From CAVPXC01 sp963709505 (GTDB lineage Bacteria; Chloroflexota; Anaerolineae; JAAEKA01), in NCBI GenBank assembly GCA_963709505.1, contig CAVPXC010000011.1, positions 151,608-215,607 of the forward strand: a DNA stretch of 64,000 nucleotides. Reading direction: 5' to 3'. Made by a program: the position numbers and the translations under genes. Each line of letters starts with the position of its first letter. Within the stretch, counting starts at the first letter, position 1. A model generated the notes under the pieces. It was given only the letters and a program-made list of their open reading frames with translations, was not told the origin of the DNA and made no database searches. Shown one piece after another: positions 27,158 through 36,834 of this stretch.

Positions 27158-28129
27158 ATGGCCGCAGCAGACACCGCATCCAACACCAAAGCCGGCGCTT
27201 CAGGCTACAAAGCACAGCCCAGGCGAAGAGGACTTAGCGACAAGGCCATCGTCAAGCTGTTCATCTGGCCAACGCTGATCTTGCTGATTGCCTGGAACGT
27301 CTTTCCGCTGGTCTACAGCCTTTATCTGTCCTTCACCAACTATTCGGCCATCGTGCCCAAGGCGCCCGTCTGGGTGGGATTCGAAAACTACAAGGACATC
27401 CTCACCGATCCGCAGCTTTGGAAGTATTTTGCGACGACGGGACGGTATGCGTTGGTTTCGGTAGGAATTGAGACGCTACTTGGCTTTGGGCTGGCCATGC
27501 TAGTCAAGGAGAAGTTCAGAGGCAGCGGCTTGCTCACCACGCTGATCCTGATCCCGATGATGCTTTCACCGGTGGTGGTCGGCTTGTTCTGGAAGCTCAT
27601 ATACAACCCATCGTTTGGGTACTTCAACTATTTGCTGGGCTTCACAGACCCGACACGCGCTCCCGACATGCTGGCTGGCCGTTTCGCCAACGTGCCGGTA
27701 GCCAACCTGGCGCTCTGGGCCGTGGTGTTCGTAGACATCTGGATGTGGACGCCGTTCGTGATGCTGCTGGTGTTGGCGGGCCTCAAGGCCATCCCCGATT
27801 ACCTGTACGAAGCCGCCGCCATCGACCGGGCCAGCACCTGGTTCCAGTTCTGGCGCATCACCCTGCCCCAGGTCATGCCGCTGCTGCTCATCGCCGTGCT
27901 GTTTCGGGTGATCGACTCCCTGAAGTCCTTCGACCTGGTGATGGGCATGACGGGCGGCGGCCCGGGAGATCAAACTGAGCTGATTGCCGTGAACCTGTAT
28001 CGACAGGCGTTTCTTGGGCAATGGCGCACAGGCGATGCCAGCGCCTTGGCCTACATCATCCTGATCATCATCATTGCTATCAGCAACCTCCTCATCCGGT
28101 CGATCAACCAGGGCAACGAAGGGAGTTAG
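27158..28129 (+). CDS. Sugar ABC transporter permease (MalF/UgpA type)
   Basis: 323 residues with six hydrophobic segments after a polar N-terminus. The EAA loop that docks to the ATPase is YEAAAIDRASTWFQFWRITL. GLFWKLIYNPSFGYFN is typical of this group. Intact frame. It is followed after 5 bp by the second permease and forms the channel with it for the lipoprotein at 25605. Confidence 0.93.
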   Translation: MAAADTASNTKAGASGYKAQPRRRGLSDKAIVKLFIWPTLILLIAWNVFPLVYSLYLSFTNYSAIVPKAPVWVGFENYKDILTDPQLWKYFATTGRYALVSVGIETLLGFGLAMLVKEKFRGSGLLTTLILIPMMLSPVVVGLFWKLIYNPSFGYFNYLLGFTDPTRAPDMLAGRFANVPVANLALWAVVFVDIWMWTPFVMLLVLAGLKAIPDYLYEAAAIDRASTWFQFWRITLPQVMPLLLIAVLFRVIDSLKSFDLVMGMTGGGPGDQTELIAVNLYRQAFLGQWRTGDASALAYIILIIIIAISNLLIRSINQGNEGS

Positions 28130-28134
28130 AGACC

Positions 28135-29139
28135 ATGGCAGATTTCTACGAAACAGGGCCTGGCTATCCGGTTACCGAGTTGATCCGCGTCGACAAGGTC
28201 AGCCCGGGCTCCAGACGGCGGCGCAATCTGCGCGCCTCGGCCGTCGTGGTCCTGGCGATCGTGGGGTTGATCCCCATCTTGATCATGATCATGACTGCCT
28301 TCAAGACGCGTTCCGACGTCGTGGCGGTGCCGCCCAAGCTGTTCTTCCAGCCATCGTTAGAGGGCTTTGTCTTTCTGTTCACCGAACGCGCGGTGGTTTC
28401 CAAGGGTCGCATGGAGGAGTTCAAAAAGGCGGCCGAGTCAGGCGAAATGGGCTTGTTCGATCGAATCGCTTTCAAGAGCGGCCAGCAGATCACCGGCCCC
28501 AGCGATTATGTTTTTCGCCTGCGCAACTCGTTGATTATTGCCGGTCTATCGACGCTCTTCTCGGTGATTCTCGGGTTTTTCGCGGCCTACGCCTTTAGCC
28601 GGTTCGACGTGCCAGGAAAAGGGGACCTCATGTTCTTTATCCTGAGCACGCGGATGCTGCCGGCTGTGGTGGTTACTATTCCCCTGTTCCTGATGTACCG
28701 CCAGTTTGGCCTGCACGACACGCATATCGGCATGATTCTGCTGTATACCGTGTTCAACTTGTCGCTGGCAGTGTGGCTGCTCAAGGGCTTCATCGACGAG
28801 ATCCCCAAGGAATACGAGGAAGCCGCCTTGGTGGACGGCTACACCCGCATGCAGGCGATTTTCAAGATCGTGCTGCCGCAGGCCATGACCGGCATCGCCG
28901 CCACCGTGGTGTTCTGTTTGATCTTCGCCTGGAACGAGTACGCCTTTGCCCTCATGTTGACCAGCGACACAGCCCGCACCGCGCCGCCAAGCATCGCGAC
29001 GATGCTGGGCCGCGGCGGCATCGAGTGGTCCGCTATCGCCGCCGGCAGCCTCGGCTTTCTGATCCCGGTCGTCATCGTCGTCTTCCTGCTGCGCGACTAC
29101 CTGCTGCGCGGCGTGACCTTCGGCGCGGTGCGGAGGTAA
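28135..29139 (+). CDS. Sugar ABC transporter permease (MalG/UgpE type)
   Basis: 334 residues. TM1 is at about 35-52; a longer than usual periplasmic loop (about residues 60-125) precedes TM2. The EAA loop is EYEEAALVDGYTRMQAIFKI and FAWNEYAFALML is the late TM motif. ATG at 28135 with GAAGGGAG upstream. The downstream ATPase begins 5 bp after its stop. Confidence 0.92.
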   Translation: MADFYETGPGYPVTELIRVDKVSPGSRRRRNLRASAVVVLAIVGLIPILIMIMTAFKTRSDVVAVPPKLFFQPSLEGFVFLFTERAVVSKGRMEEFKKAAESGEMGLFDRIAFKSGQQITGPSDYVFRLRNSLIIAGLSTLFSVILGFFAAYAFSRFDVPGKGDLMFFILSTRMLPAVVVTIPLFLMYRQFGLHDTHIGMILLYTVFNLSLAVWLLKGFIDEIPKEYEEAALVDGYTRMQAIFKIVLPQAMTGIAATVVFCLIFAWNEYAFALMLTSDTARTAPPSIATMLGRGGIEWSAIAAGSLGFLIPVVIVVFLLRDYLLRGVTFGAVRR

Positions 29140-29143
29140 GATT

Positions 29144-30290
29144 ATGGCTGAAATCGATCTTCGCCAAGTAGAAAAGAAATTCGGCGCCAGTTGGGCGGTC
29201 AAGCCGATGGATTTGACCATCGAACACGGCGAGTTCGTGTGCCTGCTTGGGCCGTCCGGGTGCGGCAAGACCACGACGCTGCGCATGATCTCCGGGCTGG
29301 AGGCGGTCACCAGCGGCACGATCTGGCTGAACGGAAAAAACGTGACGTGGCACAATCCAAGCGACCGCGACATTGCTTTTGTCTTTCAGTTTTATGCCCT
29401 GTATCCGCTCATGACCGTGCGCGATAACATCGCTTTTCCGCTGCGCGCTGAAGGGCAGAAGGCCGATGCGGTCGACAAGCGCGTCGCCGAGGTCGTCGAT
29501 CTGCTGAAGATCGGCCACCTGCTGCGGATGAAGCCGGGCAAGCTGAGCGGCGGCGACCAGCAGCGCGTGGCCCTTGCGCGCGCCCTCGTGCGCAAACCGG
29601 CGGCCTTCCTGATGGACGAGCCGCTGGGCGCGCTCGATGCGGAGATGCGCGAGAGCATGCGCGCCGAGATCAAACGGCTGCACATCGCGGCGCACGCCAC
29701 CACGGTCTACGTCACCCACGACCAGGTCGAGGCGATGGCCATGGGCGACCGCATCGTGGTCATGTCCGCGGCCGAGGTTCAGCAGGTGGGCACGCCGGCG
29801 CAAGTCTACTACGACCCCGCCAATCTCTTCGTCGCCCGCTTTATCGGCAGCCCGGGCATGAACTTAATCCCAGGACAAGTCGAAGGCGATGCGCTACGCT
29901 TGATCGGCGCCGACAACACCGTGCCCATCCCGCCGGCCTATGCTTTGACCGTACCAGGCGGCAAAGATACCTCCGGCGCAGTGATCGTCGGTTTCCGCCC
30001 GGAGGCAGCCGTGGTCCGCGACACGGGCCGGATGGGCGGCGAGGTGTACGCTGTCGGACATGCACGGCTCGTACAAGCTGCTGCACATCAATGTCGGCTT
30101 ATCCGGGCCGGGTGCAGAGAATGCCGAGCCGCAAATCGTCCACGTCCGCAGCGATCGCATGGCTTCGCATCCTATCGGCAGTTTGGTCCGGTTCGACGTA
30201 AAGCCTGAGATGCTGCGCTTCTTCGACCCGGCGACCGAAAAGGCCATTGCACCCGCTACCCAACCGAAAGTCGTCGAGGTGATCCAGTGA
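29144..30290 (+). CDS. ABC transporter ATPase 1 (MalK/UgpC type), one frameshift
   Basis: Walker A GPSGCGKTTTL, signature LSGGDQQRVALARAL, Walker B AFLMDEPLGALDA and switch His in VTHDQVEAM. The C-terminal OB-type regulatory region follows; its frame changes near 30060 and resumes as YKLLHINVGLSG... to 30290. GGAGGT RBS. The stop overlaps the GTG of the second ATPase. Q-loop reads FQFYALYP rather than the usual FQxYALYP with Q or N at the third position, a minor variation. Confidence 0.9.
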
Positions 30291-31357
30291 GCAGCGTCGA
30301 GCTTCAACACATCAGCAAACGCTTTCCCTCGGTCACGACGCCGGTCACGGCGCTGGACGACGTGTCGTTCCTGGTGCACGACCGCGAGTTCTTTGTGCTG
30401 CTGGGGCCAACCGGCGCCGGCAAGACGACGACGCTGCGCATCATCGCCGCACTGCTGAAACAGGACGAGGGCAGCGTGCTCTTCGACGGCGAGCCGGTCG
30501 ACGGCCTCACGCCGGCCGACCGGGACGTGGCCTTTGTCTTTCAGCAGTATTCGCTGTATCCGACGATGACGGTGTACGACAACCTGGCCTTCCCGCTGCG
30601 CTCGCCAATGCGCAAGACGCCGGAGCCGGAGATCAAGGAGCGGATCCAGCACGTTTCCGAGATCCTGCGCATCAGCCATCTGTTGGATCGCAAGACCGCC
30701 CGCCTGTCGGGCGGCGAGATGCAGCGCGTCTCGATTGGCCGGGCCATCGTGCGCGAGCCACGCCTCTTCCTGATGGACGAGCCGCTCTCCAACCTGGACG
30801 CCAAGCTGCGCGAATCGCTGCGGGTGGAGCTGCAGCACATGCAGAAGACCCAGGGCAACACGACGCTGTTCGTCACGCACGACCAGATCGAGGCGTTGAC
30901 CATGGCCGACCGCATCGGCGTGCTCGACAAAGGACGTCTGGTCCAGGTTGGGACGCCGGTCGACATCTACGACCGGCCCGCCAACACCTTTGTCGCCACC
31001 CTGGTGGGCACCCCGCGCATCAACCTGTTGAGCGCCACCCGCGAGGATGGCACGCTGACGATCGGCAACACCGGGATGCACATGCCGGTGCCCGCGGGTC
31101 GCACGCTGCCGGCCACGCTTCAAGTCGGCATTCGCCCCGAGGACATCCAGCTCGATCCGGCGGGGCAGTTTGTCGGACGGGTCACGCTCACCGAGCCGTT
31201 GGGCGTGGAGACGATCGTGCATATCCTGTCCGGCGAGCAGATCCTGTTGAGTATCATCCCAGGCATGACTCCGCTCCGCCTGAACGACGCGGTGCAGTTC
31301 AACATCCTGGGCGAGCGGTTGCATCTATTTGATGTGGATGGAAAACGAATTGAGTGA
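30287..31357 (+). CDS. ABC transporter ATPase 2 (MalK/UgpC type)
   Basis: 356 residues, intact. Walker A GPTGAGKTTTL, Q-loop FQQYSLYP, signature LSGGEMQRVSIGRA, Walker B LFLMDEPLSNLDA and VTHDQIEALTMADRIGVL, with a full C-terminal regulatory domain. GTG start with GAGGTGATCC upstream, overlapping ATPase 1 by 4 bp. Two different ATPases in one sugar operon resemble GlpS/GlpT of glycerol-type transporters and suggest a heterodimer. Confidence 0.93.
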   Translation: MSSVELQHISKRFPSVTTPVTALDDVSFLVHDREFFVLLGPTGAGKTTTLRIIAALLKQDEGSVLFDGEPVDGLTPADRDVAFVFQQYSLYPTMTVYDNLAFPLRSPMRKTPEPEIKERIQHVSEILRISHLLDRKTARLSGGEMQRVSIGRAIVREPRLFLMDEPLSNLDAKLRESLRVELQHMQKTQGNTTLFVTHDQIEALTMADRIGVLDKGRLVQVGTPVDIYDRPANTFVATLVGTPRINLLSATREDGTLTIGNTGMHMPVPAGRTLPATLQVGIRPEDIQLDPAGQFVGRVTLTEPLGVETIVHILSGEQILLSIIPGMTPLRLNDAVQFNILGERLHLFDVDGKRIE

Positions 31358-31445
31358 TGAGTGATGAATGATGAATGATGAATTCGGAGTTCGGAGTCCG
31401 AACTCCGATCATATCATCACTCATCATTCATCATTCATCATTCTC
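31354..31445. repeat. GATGAATGATGA inverted tandem repeat
   Basis: Left arm: tandem GATGA(A/G)T units (31354-31382). Right arm: the reverse complement ATCATTCATCATT (31415-31443). A central TCGGAGTTCGGAGTCCGAAC palindrome sits between. The first unit overlaps the end of the ATPase 2 gene (TGAGTGATGA). A shorter copy begins at the stop of the creatininase gene (45906-45935). Confidence 0.75.
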
Positions 31446-31474
31446 CGAACTAGCTTCTCAAAGGAGAGAAAATC

Positions 31475-32534
31475 ATGCGTTTCGGTGTCAACACATGGGT
31501 TTGGACGTCGCCGCTGACTGTGGCGGAGTTGGAGACGCTGGCGCCGCTTGTCGCCAGCATGGGTTTCGACTGGATCGAGGCGCCGCTGGAGAGCCTGGAC
31601 GACCTGGACTACGAGCGGGCCAACGAGATCATTCGGGCCAACGGCCTGGGCGTGAGCTGCTGTGTGGCGATGGGCCCGGATCGTGACCTGATCCATCCGG
31701 ACGCGGCCATTCGCGAGAGCGGCATGGCCTATGTGCGGGGCGCGATCGAGGCCACGGCTGCGCTGAGCGCCACGAACCTGGTGGGCCCGCTGTATGCCAC
31801 GGTGGGCCGCACCTGGCAGCAGACGCCGGAGGAGCGGGCGCACGACCTTGACTTGCTGGTGGAGAACTTGAGCGCGTTGGCCGAATACGCCGCGAAGTTC
31901 GACGTGGTTACTGTGCCTCGAGCCGCTCAATCGCTTCGAGACCAGCTTTATCAACCTGGCCACGCAGGCGATCGAGGTCATCGACCGTGTCAACCATCCC
32001 AACTGCCAGATCATGCTCGATACGTTCCACATGAACATCGAGGAGAAGTCGCTGGGCGACGCGATCCGCGCCGCCGGCCCGCGGCTCAAGCACCTGCACG
32101 CCTGCGAAAACGACCGCGGCGCGCCGGGCTCCGGCAATGTCCAGTGGGACGACGTGCGCCAGGGCCTGAAGGACATCGGCTACGACGGCCCGGTGGTGAT
32201 CGAGTCGTTCACGGCCAAGGTCAAGAGCATCGCCCGCGCCGCCGCCATCTGGCGCGCGCTCGCGCCGACACAGGATGATTTGGCGCGGGAGGGTGTTGTG
32301 TTCTTGAAGAAGTTCTATTGCAGTAACAATCGTGTCAGCGTGTTCCAGTGTCATGTGTCAAGTCGGAGCAGTCGTCAAAGCTACTCTGACACTCCGACAT
32401 TCCGGGTTACTGGTACGAACGTGTTACACGCCCAATCTGACACATCCACTCAACCACATCTCTTCAAAGGAGAAACCAATCATGGCACGACCAGTCACTC
32501 TTTTCAGCGGCCAATGGGCCGATTTGACCTTTGA
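31475..32534 (+). CDS. Sugar phosphate isomerase/epimerase (AP-endonuclease-2 TIM barrel) 1
   Basis: D-tagatose 3-epimerase-like family. MRFGVNTWVWTSPLTV starts at 31475; frame change near 31915, then PLNRFETSFINLATQAIEVI, IMLDTFHMNIEE, LKHLHACENDRGAPG and VVIESFTAKV, with the metal-binding Glu, Asp, His and Glu of the family. Homologues end near DDLAREGLAFLK (about 32315); here the frame stays open into a repeat and overlaps the next start, so the last ~70 residues are probably spurious. It directly follows the transporter. Confidence 0.82.
32333..32402. repeat. TGTCAGAG-family inverted repeat
   Basis: GTGTCATGTGTCAAGTCGGAG is opposed by ACTCTGACACTCCGACA (reverse complement) across a spacer of about 20 bp. 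It lies at the 3' end of the epimerase gene and probably extended its reading frame. Confidence 0.6.
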
Positions 32535-33493
32535 CAACTTTGCGAAAAGGCTAAATCGTTTGGCTACGACGGCGTCGAGATCGCCTGCTGGGGCGATCAT
32601 TTCGAAGTTGACAAGGCCATGGAGGACGATCACTACGTTCAAGGCCGTTGGGACATCCTCAACAAACACGGTCTGAAGTGCTTTGCCATCAGCACCCACC
32701 TGGTGGGCCAGGCTGTGGCCGATCGGATCGACGAGCGGCATGCCGCGATCCTGCCCATCCCGCCTTTGGGCGACGGCAAAGAGGAGGGTGTGCGCAGCGC
32801 GCGGCCGAGGAAATGAAGAACACGGCCCGCGCCGCGGCCAAGTTCGGCGTCAAGGTGGTTCCCGGCTTCACCGGCTCGCCCATCTGGCACATGGTCTATT
32901 CTTTCCCACCCAACTTCCGGCGGATATCTTGAAAAGGGTCATGGCACTGTTCGCCGAGCTGTGGACGCCCATCCTGGACGTGTTCCAGGCAGGATGGTGT
33001 CAAGTTCGCGATCGAGGTGCATCCCACCGAGATCGCCTATGACTATCGTGAGCGCCGAGAACGCGCTTGAACGCCGTCAACGGCACCCGGCCTTCGGCTT
33101 CAACTACGACCCAAGCCATTTCGTTTATCAGAATCGTGGACTACGTCGGCTTCATTCGCAAGTTCGCCGATCGGATCTTCCACGTTCACATGAAGGACGC
33201 CTACCGGGCATCCTATCGAATGGGCGCAACGGCATGTTCGGCGGCCATCTCAACTTTGGCGATCACCGGCGCGGCGTGGGACTTCGTCTCGCTCGGCCGC
33301 GGCGTCGTGAACTTCGAGGCGATCATTCCGGGCGCTGAATCGACATCGGCTACTGGGGCCCGCTCTCGGTGGAGTGGGAGGACGGCAGGATGGACCGCGA
33401 GCAGGGCGCCGCCGAGGCCTGCCGCGTTCGTCAAGCGCCTGGACTTTGCGCCGTCGGCGCTGGCCTTCGACGCCGCGTTTGCATCGAAGATGA
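32482..33493 (+). CDS. Sugar phosphate isomerase/epimerase 2, many frameshifts
   Basis: MARPVTLFSGQWADLTFDNF starts at 32482 behind AAGGAG. The protein is legible through at least five frame changes: EIACWGDHFEVDKAM, LNKHGLKCFAISTHLVGQA, FGVKVVPGFTGSPIW, ELWTPILDVFQ, FGFNYDPSHFVYQ and IFHVHMKDAY, then WEDGRMDREQGAAEA. These are the motifs of the family often paired with Gfo/Idh/MocA oxidoreductases. The end is placed at a TGA near 33491, before the RBS of the next gene. Density of errors is the highest in the island; true decay cannot be excluded. Confidence 0.7.
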
Positions 33494-33549
33494 ACCGCAA
33501 CCAAGGACATGTCAGATCGTACGTCGACGCGGGCGTAGGAGGTATCATC

Positions 33550-34745
33550 ATGAGCGAAGGAACTGGTTTCACCGCGATGGCCGCAGGCCAGACCGCTGGC
33601 GAGGCGCCTGAGGTCGGCGTTGGCATGCTGGGCTATGCCTTCATGGGCAAAGCGCACAGCAACGCCATGAAGAAGATTCCGTACATGATGTACCCGCCGG
33701 TGGCGATCCCGAAGTTGGTGGCCATCTCCGGCCGGGATGAAGCCAAAGTGGCGGAGGCAGCCAAGCGTTTTGGCTATCAGAAGTACTACACCGATTGGCG
33801 GGCGATGATCGAGGACCCGGACGTCCAGCTCGTGGACAACGGCGGCCCCAACAATCTGCACGCCGATCCGTCGATTCTGGCCGCGCAGCTCGGCAAGCAC
33901 GTGCTGTGCGAAAAGCCGCTGGCCCGCACCGCGGCCGAGGCCAAGGCGATGTGGGATGCGGTGGAGACGGCCAAGATCAAGCACATGGTGGCCTTCAACT
34001 ACCGTTTCGTGCCGGCCGTCCGCATGATCCGTGACCTGATCGACCAGGGCGCGTTTGGCCGGATCTACCACTTCCGGGCGATGTACCTGCAAGAATGGAT
34101 CATGCCGCACTACGGCACGCCGATCATCTGGCGGCTGGAGAAGGACGTGGCCGGCAGCGGCGCGCTGGGCGACCTGGGCGCGCACATCATCGACCTGGCC
34201 CATTACCTGGTGGGCGGCGTCAAGAGCGTCAGTCGGGCCTGACCAGCACCTTCATCAAGGAGCGGGACAAGGGCGACGGCGGCACCGGCGTGGTGGACGT
34301 GGACGATGCCTTCGCGGCCGCCGTCGAGTTTGAGAACGGCGCGATCGGCACGCTGGAGTCCACCCGCTTTGCGGCCGGCCGCAAGAACCACAACGTGTTC
34401 GAACTCAACGCCGAAAAGGGCTCGGTGCGTTTCAATCTGGAGCGCATGAACGAGGCCGAGGTGTTCTGGATCGACGACACCCCGAAGGCGACGCAGGGCT
34501 TCCACAACGTGCTTGTGTCCGAGGGCTATCATCCCTGGTGGGGCAACTGGTGGCCGCACGGGCACATCATCGGCTGGGAGCACACCTTCGTGCACGAGAT
34601 CAACCACCTGCTGGACGCCATCGTCAACGACAAGCCGGTCGGCCCGCACGGCGCCACGTTCGAAGATGGCTACCGCTGTGCAGTCGTCTGCGACGGCATC
34701 GTCGAGTCCGCGCAGAGCGGGCGGCGGGTGGATATCAAGTACTAG
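33550..34745 (+). CDS. Gfo/Idh/MocA family oxidoreductase, one frameshift
   Basis: NAD(P)-dependent sugar/polyol dehydrogenase, about 398 residues. The Rossmann start is GVGMLGYAFMGKAHSNAM, then LVAISGRDEAKV, the CEKPLARTAAEAKAM motif (EKP lysine) and FNYRFVPAVRMIRDL. The frame changes near 34235 and resumes TSTFIKERD; the C-terminal domain includes GWEHTFVHEINHLLDAI. Start at 33550 is fixed by AGGAGGT eight bases upstream. With the adjacent epimerases it probably oxidises or interconverts a sugar or inositol-like substrate. Confidence 0.88.
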
Positions 34746-34746
34746 C

Positions 34747-34866
34747 CAGAGTGTCAGAGTGTCAGAGGTGTCAGAGTGTCAAGTGTCAGAGCTCGAAGTC
34801 TGCAGCTGACACTTCGACACTCTGACACTCTGACACCTGACACTCTGACATCTGACCCCTGACACT
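34747..34866. repeat. TGTCAGAG inverted repeat block
   Basis: Tandem AGTGTCAGAGTGTCAGAG units (34749-34790) are followed by ACACTCTGACACTCTGACAC units (34807-34858). The arms are complementary over about 40 bp and flank a short GCTCGAAGTCTGCAGC loop. It lies between the oxidoreductase and a small membrane protein. Confidence 0.8.
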
Positions 34867-34881
34867 CCCAGGAGCCCGCCC

Positions 34882-35283
34882 ATGCACCGTCCCACCGTGC
34901 CTCGATCCCTGCCGATCACTGCCGTTGTGTTGATCGTTCTTGGCCTGATCGCCATGCGGGTGATCCCGCAAGTCGCTACGCCGCAGCAGATGTCCAAGAA
35001 CGTGCTGCTCAGCGCGATTCCCTTTATCTTGATCTTTGCGGCGATCATTATCCTGTACATCTCGCTCATCTGGGCGCTTGCCACGGCTCTGAAAGGCGTC
35101 ATCTCGGCGAGATCGTACAATATCTTCATGAAGATCATCATTGCCGGGATTCTGCTTGGCATTGTGGGCATGTTCCAGCCTTGGGCGATGGTCTTCTATA
35201 CCTGGGGCTTTGTGCTGCTGTTGATCTCTACCCTGACCTACATCGTGGTGAGCCACATCTCGCCGGCTCCGGAGCGAGATTGA
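34882..35283 (+). CDS. Small multi-pass membrane protein, unknown function
   Basis: 133 residues with four likely TM helices (about residues 10-30, 45-67, 85-103 and 105-125) and a short charged tail. No family recognised. CAGGAG precedes the ATG. It sits between repeat block and xylA and is intact. Confidence 0.65.
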   Translation: MHRPTVPRSLPITAVVLIVLGLIAMRVIPQVATPQQMSKNVLLSAIPFILIFAAIIILYISLIWALATALKGVISARSYNIFMKIIIAGILLGIVGMFQPWAMVFYTWGFVLLLISTLTYIVVSHISPAPERD

Positions 35284-35468
35284 CAATCAACCCGCCTATA
35301 TCGTCCCGTCCCCGCAAGGAATGCAAGGAGCTGCAGCAGCGGTAGGCAATGGTGCTTGCCGCTGCTGCCCAACCCTCAAAACCTGTTTGCAAACAGCTTG
35401 GTGGACTTGTCCTCGAAGACCACTGCAAACCCGCAAAGCTGTGTTGTGACAACCCAAAGGAAAACCAC

Positions 35469-36638
35469 ATGTCTGACTTGATGACTCCCCACCCTGATAA
35501 CAAGTTTACCTTCGGCCTTTGGACCGTCGGCAACGTCGGCCGCGATCCGTTCGGCGAGCCGGTGCGCAAACCCCTGTCGCCGGTTCAGATCGTCCACCTG
35601 CTGGCCGATGTCGGCGCGTACGGCGTCAACTTCCACGACAACGACCTGGTGCCGATCGACGCGACGCCCGCCGAGCGTGACCGCATCGTCAAGGACTTCA
35701 AGCAAGCCCTGGCAGACACCGGCCTCGTCGTGCCGATGGCCACCACCAACCTGTTCACCGATCCGGCTTTCAAGGACGGGGCCTTTACGGCCAACGACCC
35801 GAAAGTGCGCGCTTATGCGTTGCAGAAGACCATGCACTCGATCGACCTGGGCGTTGAGTTGGGCGCCAAGATCTACGTGTTCTGGGGCGGCCGCGAGGGC
35901 GTCGAGACCGATGCGGCCAAGGACCCGGCGACGGCGATCAAGCGCAACCGCGAGGCGATGAACTTCCTGTGCGAGTACGCGATCGATCAAGGCTATGACC
36001 TGAAGTTCGCGCTGGAGGCCAAGCCCAACGAGCCGCGCGGCGATATGTACAACGCCACCACCGGCCACATGCTGGCCTTTATCGAGACGCTGGACCACCC
36101 GGACATGGTGGGTGTCAACCCGGAGGTGGCTCATGAGCAGATGGCCGGGCTAAACTTCCTGCACGGCGTGGCCCAGGCCTGGGAAACCGGCAAGCTGTTC
36201 CACATCGACCTCAACGACCAGGCCTTTGGCCGCTACGACCAGGATTACCGCTTCGGCGCGGTCAATCTCAAGACGGCATTTTTCCTGGTCAAATTCCTCG
36301 AGGACGTCGGTTACGCCGGCAGCCGGCACTTTGACGCCCATGCCTATCGCACCGAAGACCTCGAAGGCGTCAAGGATTTCGCGCGCGGCTGCATGCGAAC
36401 CTACCTGCTTCTCAAGGACAAGGCCCGGCAGTTCAACGCCGATCCCGAAATCCAGGCGCTGCTGGCGTCGATCAACGCCGACGACGGCAGCACCGACTCG
36501 TTCAAGGGTGCATACAGCCGAACGAAGGCACAAGGGCTCAAGGCCGCCTCGTTCGACCGTGTTGCGCTGGGTGCAAGGGGCCTGGGCTACGAGCGGCTGG
36601 ATCAATTAACCATCGAGTTGTTGCTCGGTGCGCGCTAG
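35469..36638 (+). CDS. xylA: Xylose isomerase
   Basis: 389 residues, the short (class I, actinobacterial-type) form. FTFGLWTVGNVGRDPFG opens the barrel; catalytic and metal motifs follow: His in NFHDNDLVP, VFWGGREG, Glu in LEAKPNEPRGD, NPEVAHEQMAG and HIDLNDQ, SRHFDAHAYR. It converts D-xylose to D-xylulose, the substrate of the kinase encoded next. Start at 35469 (MSDLMT) follows AAAGGAAAACCAC. Intact frame. Confidence 0.93.
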   Translation: MSDLMTPHPDNKFTFGLWTVGNVGRDPFGEPVRKPLSPVQIVHLLADVGAYGVNFHDNDLVPIDATPAERDRIVKDFKQALADTGLVVPMATTNLFTDPAFKDGAFTANDPKVRAYALQKTMHSIDLGVELGAKIYVFWGGREGVETDAAKDPATAIKRNREAMNFLCEYAIDQGYDLKFALEAKPNEPRGDMYNATTGHMLAFIETLDHPDMVGVNPEVAHEQMAGLNFLHGVAQAWETGKLFHIDLNDQAFGRYDQDYRFGAVNLKTAFFLVKFLEDVGYAGSRHFDAHAYRTEDLEGVKDFARGCMRTYLLLKDKARQFNADPEIQALLASINADDGSTDSFKGAYSRTKAQGLKAASFDRVALGARGLGYERLDQLTIELLLGAR

Positions 36639-36672
36639 CGAAAACCGCGTACGCACCGCGCTGGTGCACCCA

Positions 36673-36793
36673 GGACTCCCGAACTTGTTCGGGCCGTCCG
36701 ACCTCGACAAGTCGAGGAGTCCGCTGTCACTGCGCGCACCGAGGACTCCCGAACTTGTTCGGGCCGTCCGACCTCGACAAGTCGAGGAGTCCG
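36673..36793. repeat. Two direct copies of a 51-bp double-hairpin REP-like element
   Basis: Each copy (36673-36723 and 36743-36793, period 70 bp) reads GGACTCCCGAACTTG...TTCGGGC, then CCGTCCGA, then CCTCGACAAGTCGAGG with AGTCC. Each is two small palindromes inside one large inverted repeat (GGACTCC/GGAGTCC). Copies are identical. Related element at 6835-6889. Confidence 0.85.
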
Positions 36794-36834
36794 CTTCCAG
36801 GATCCAGCGGACTGCATGAACCGAAGGCTGTGAA

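Noticed and set aside
29894..31324. 476-codon minus-strand open frame
   Set aside because: Antisense to two ABC ATPases with complete Walker and signature motifs.
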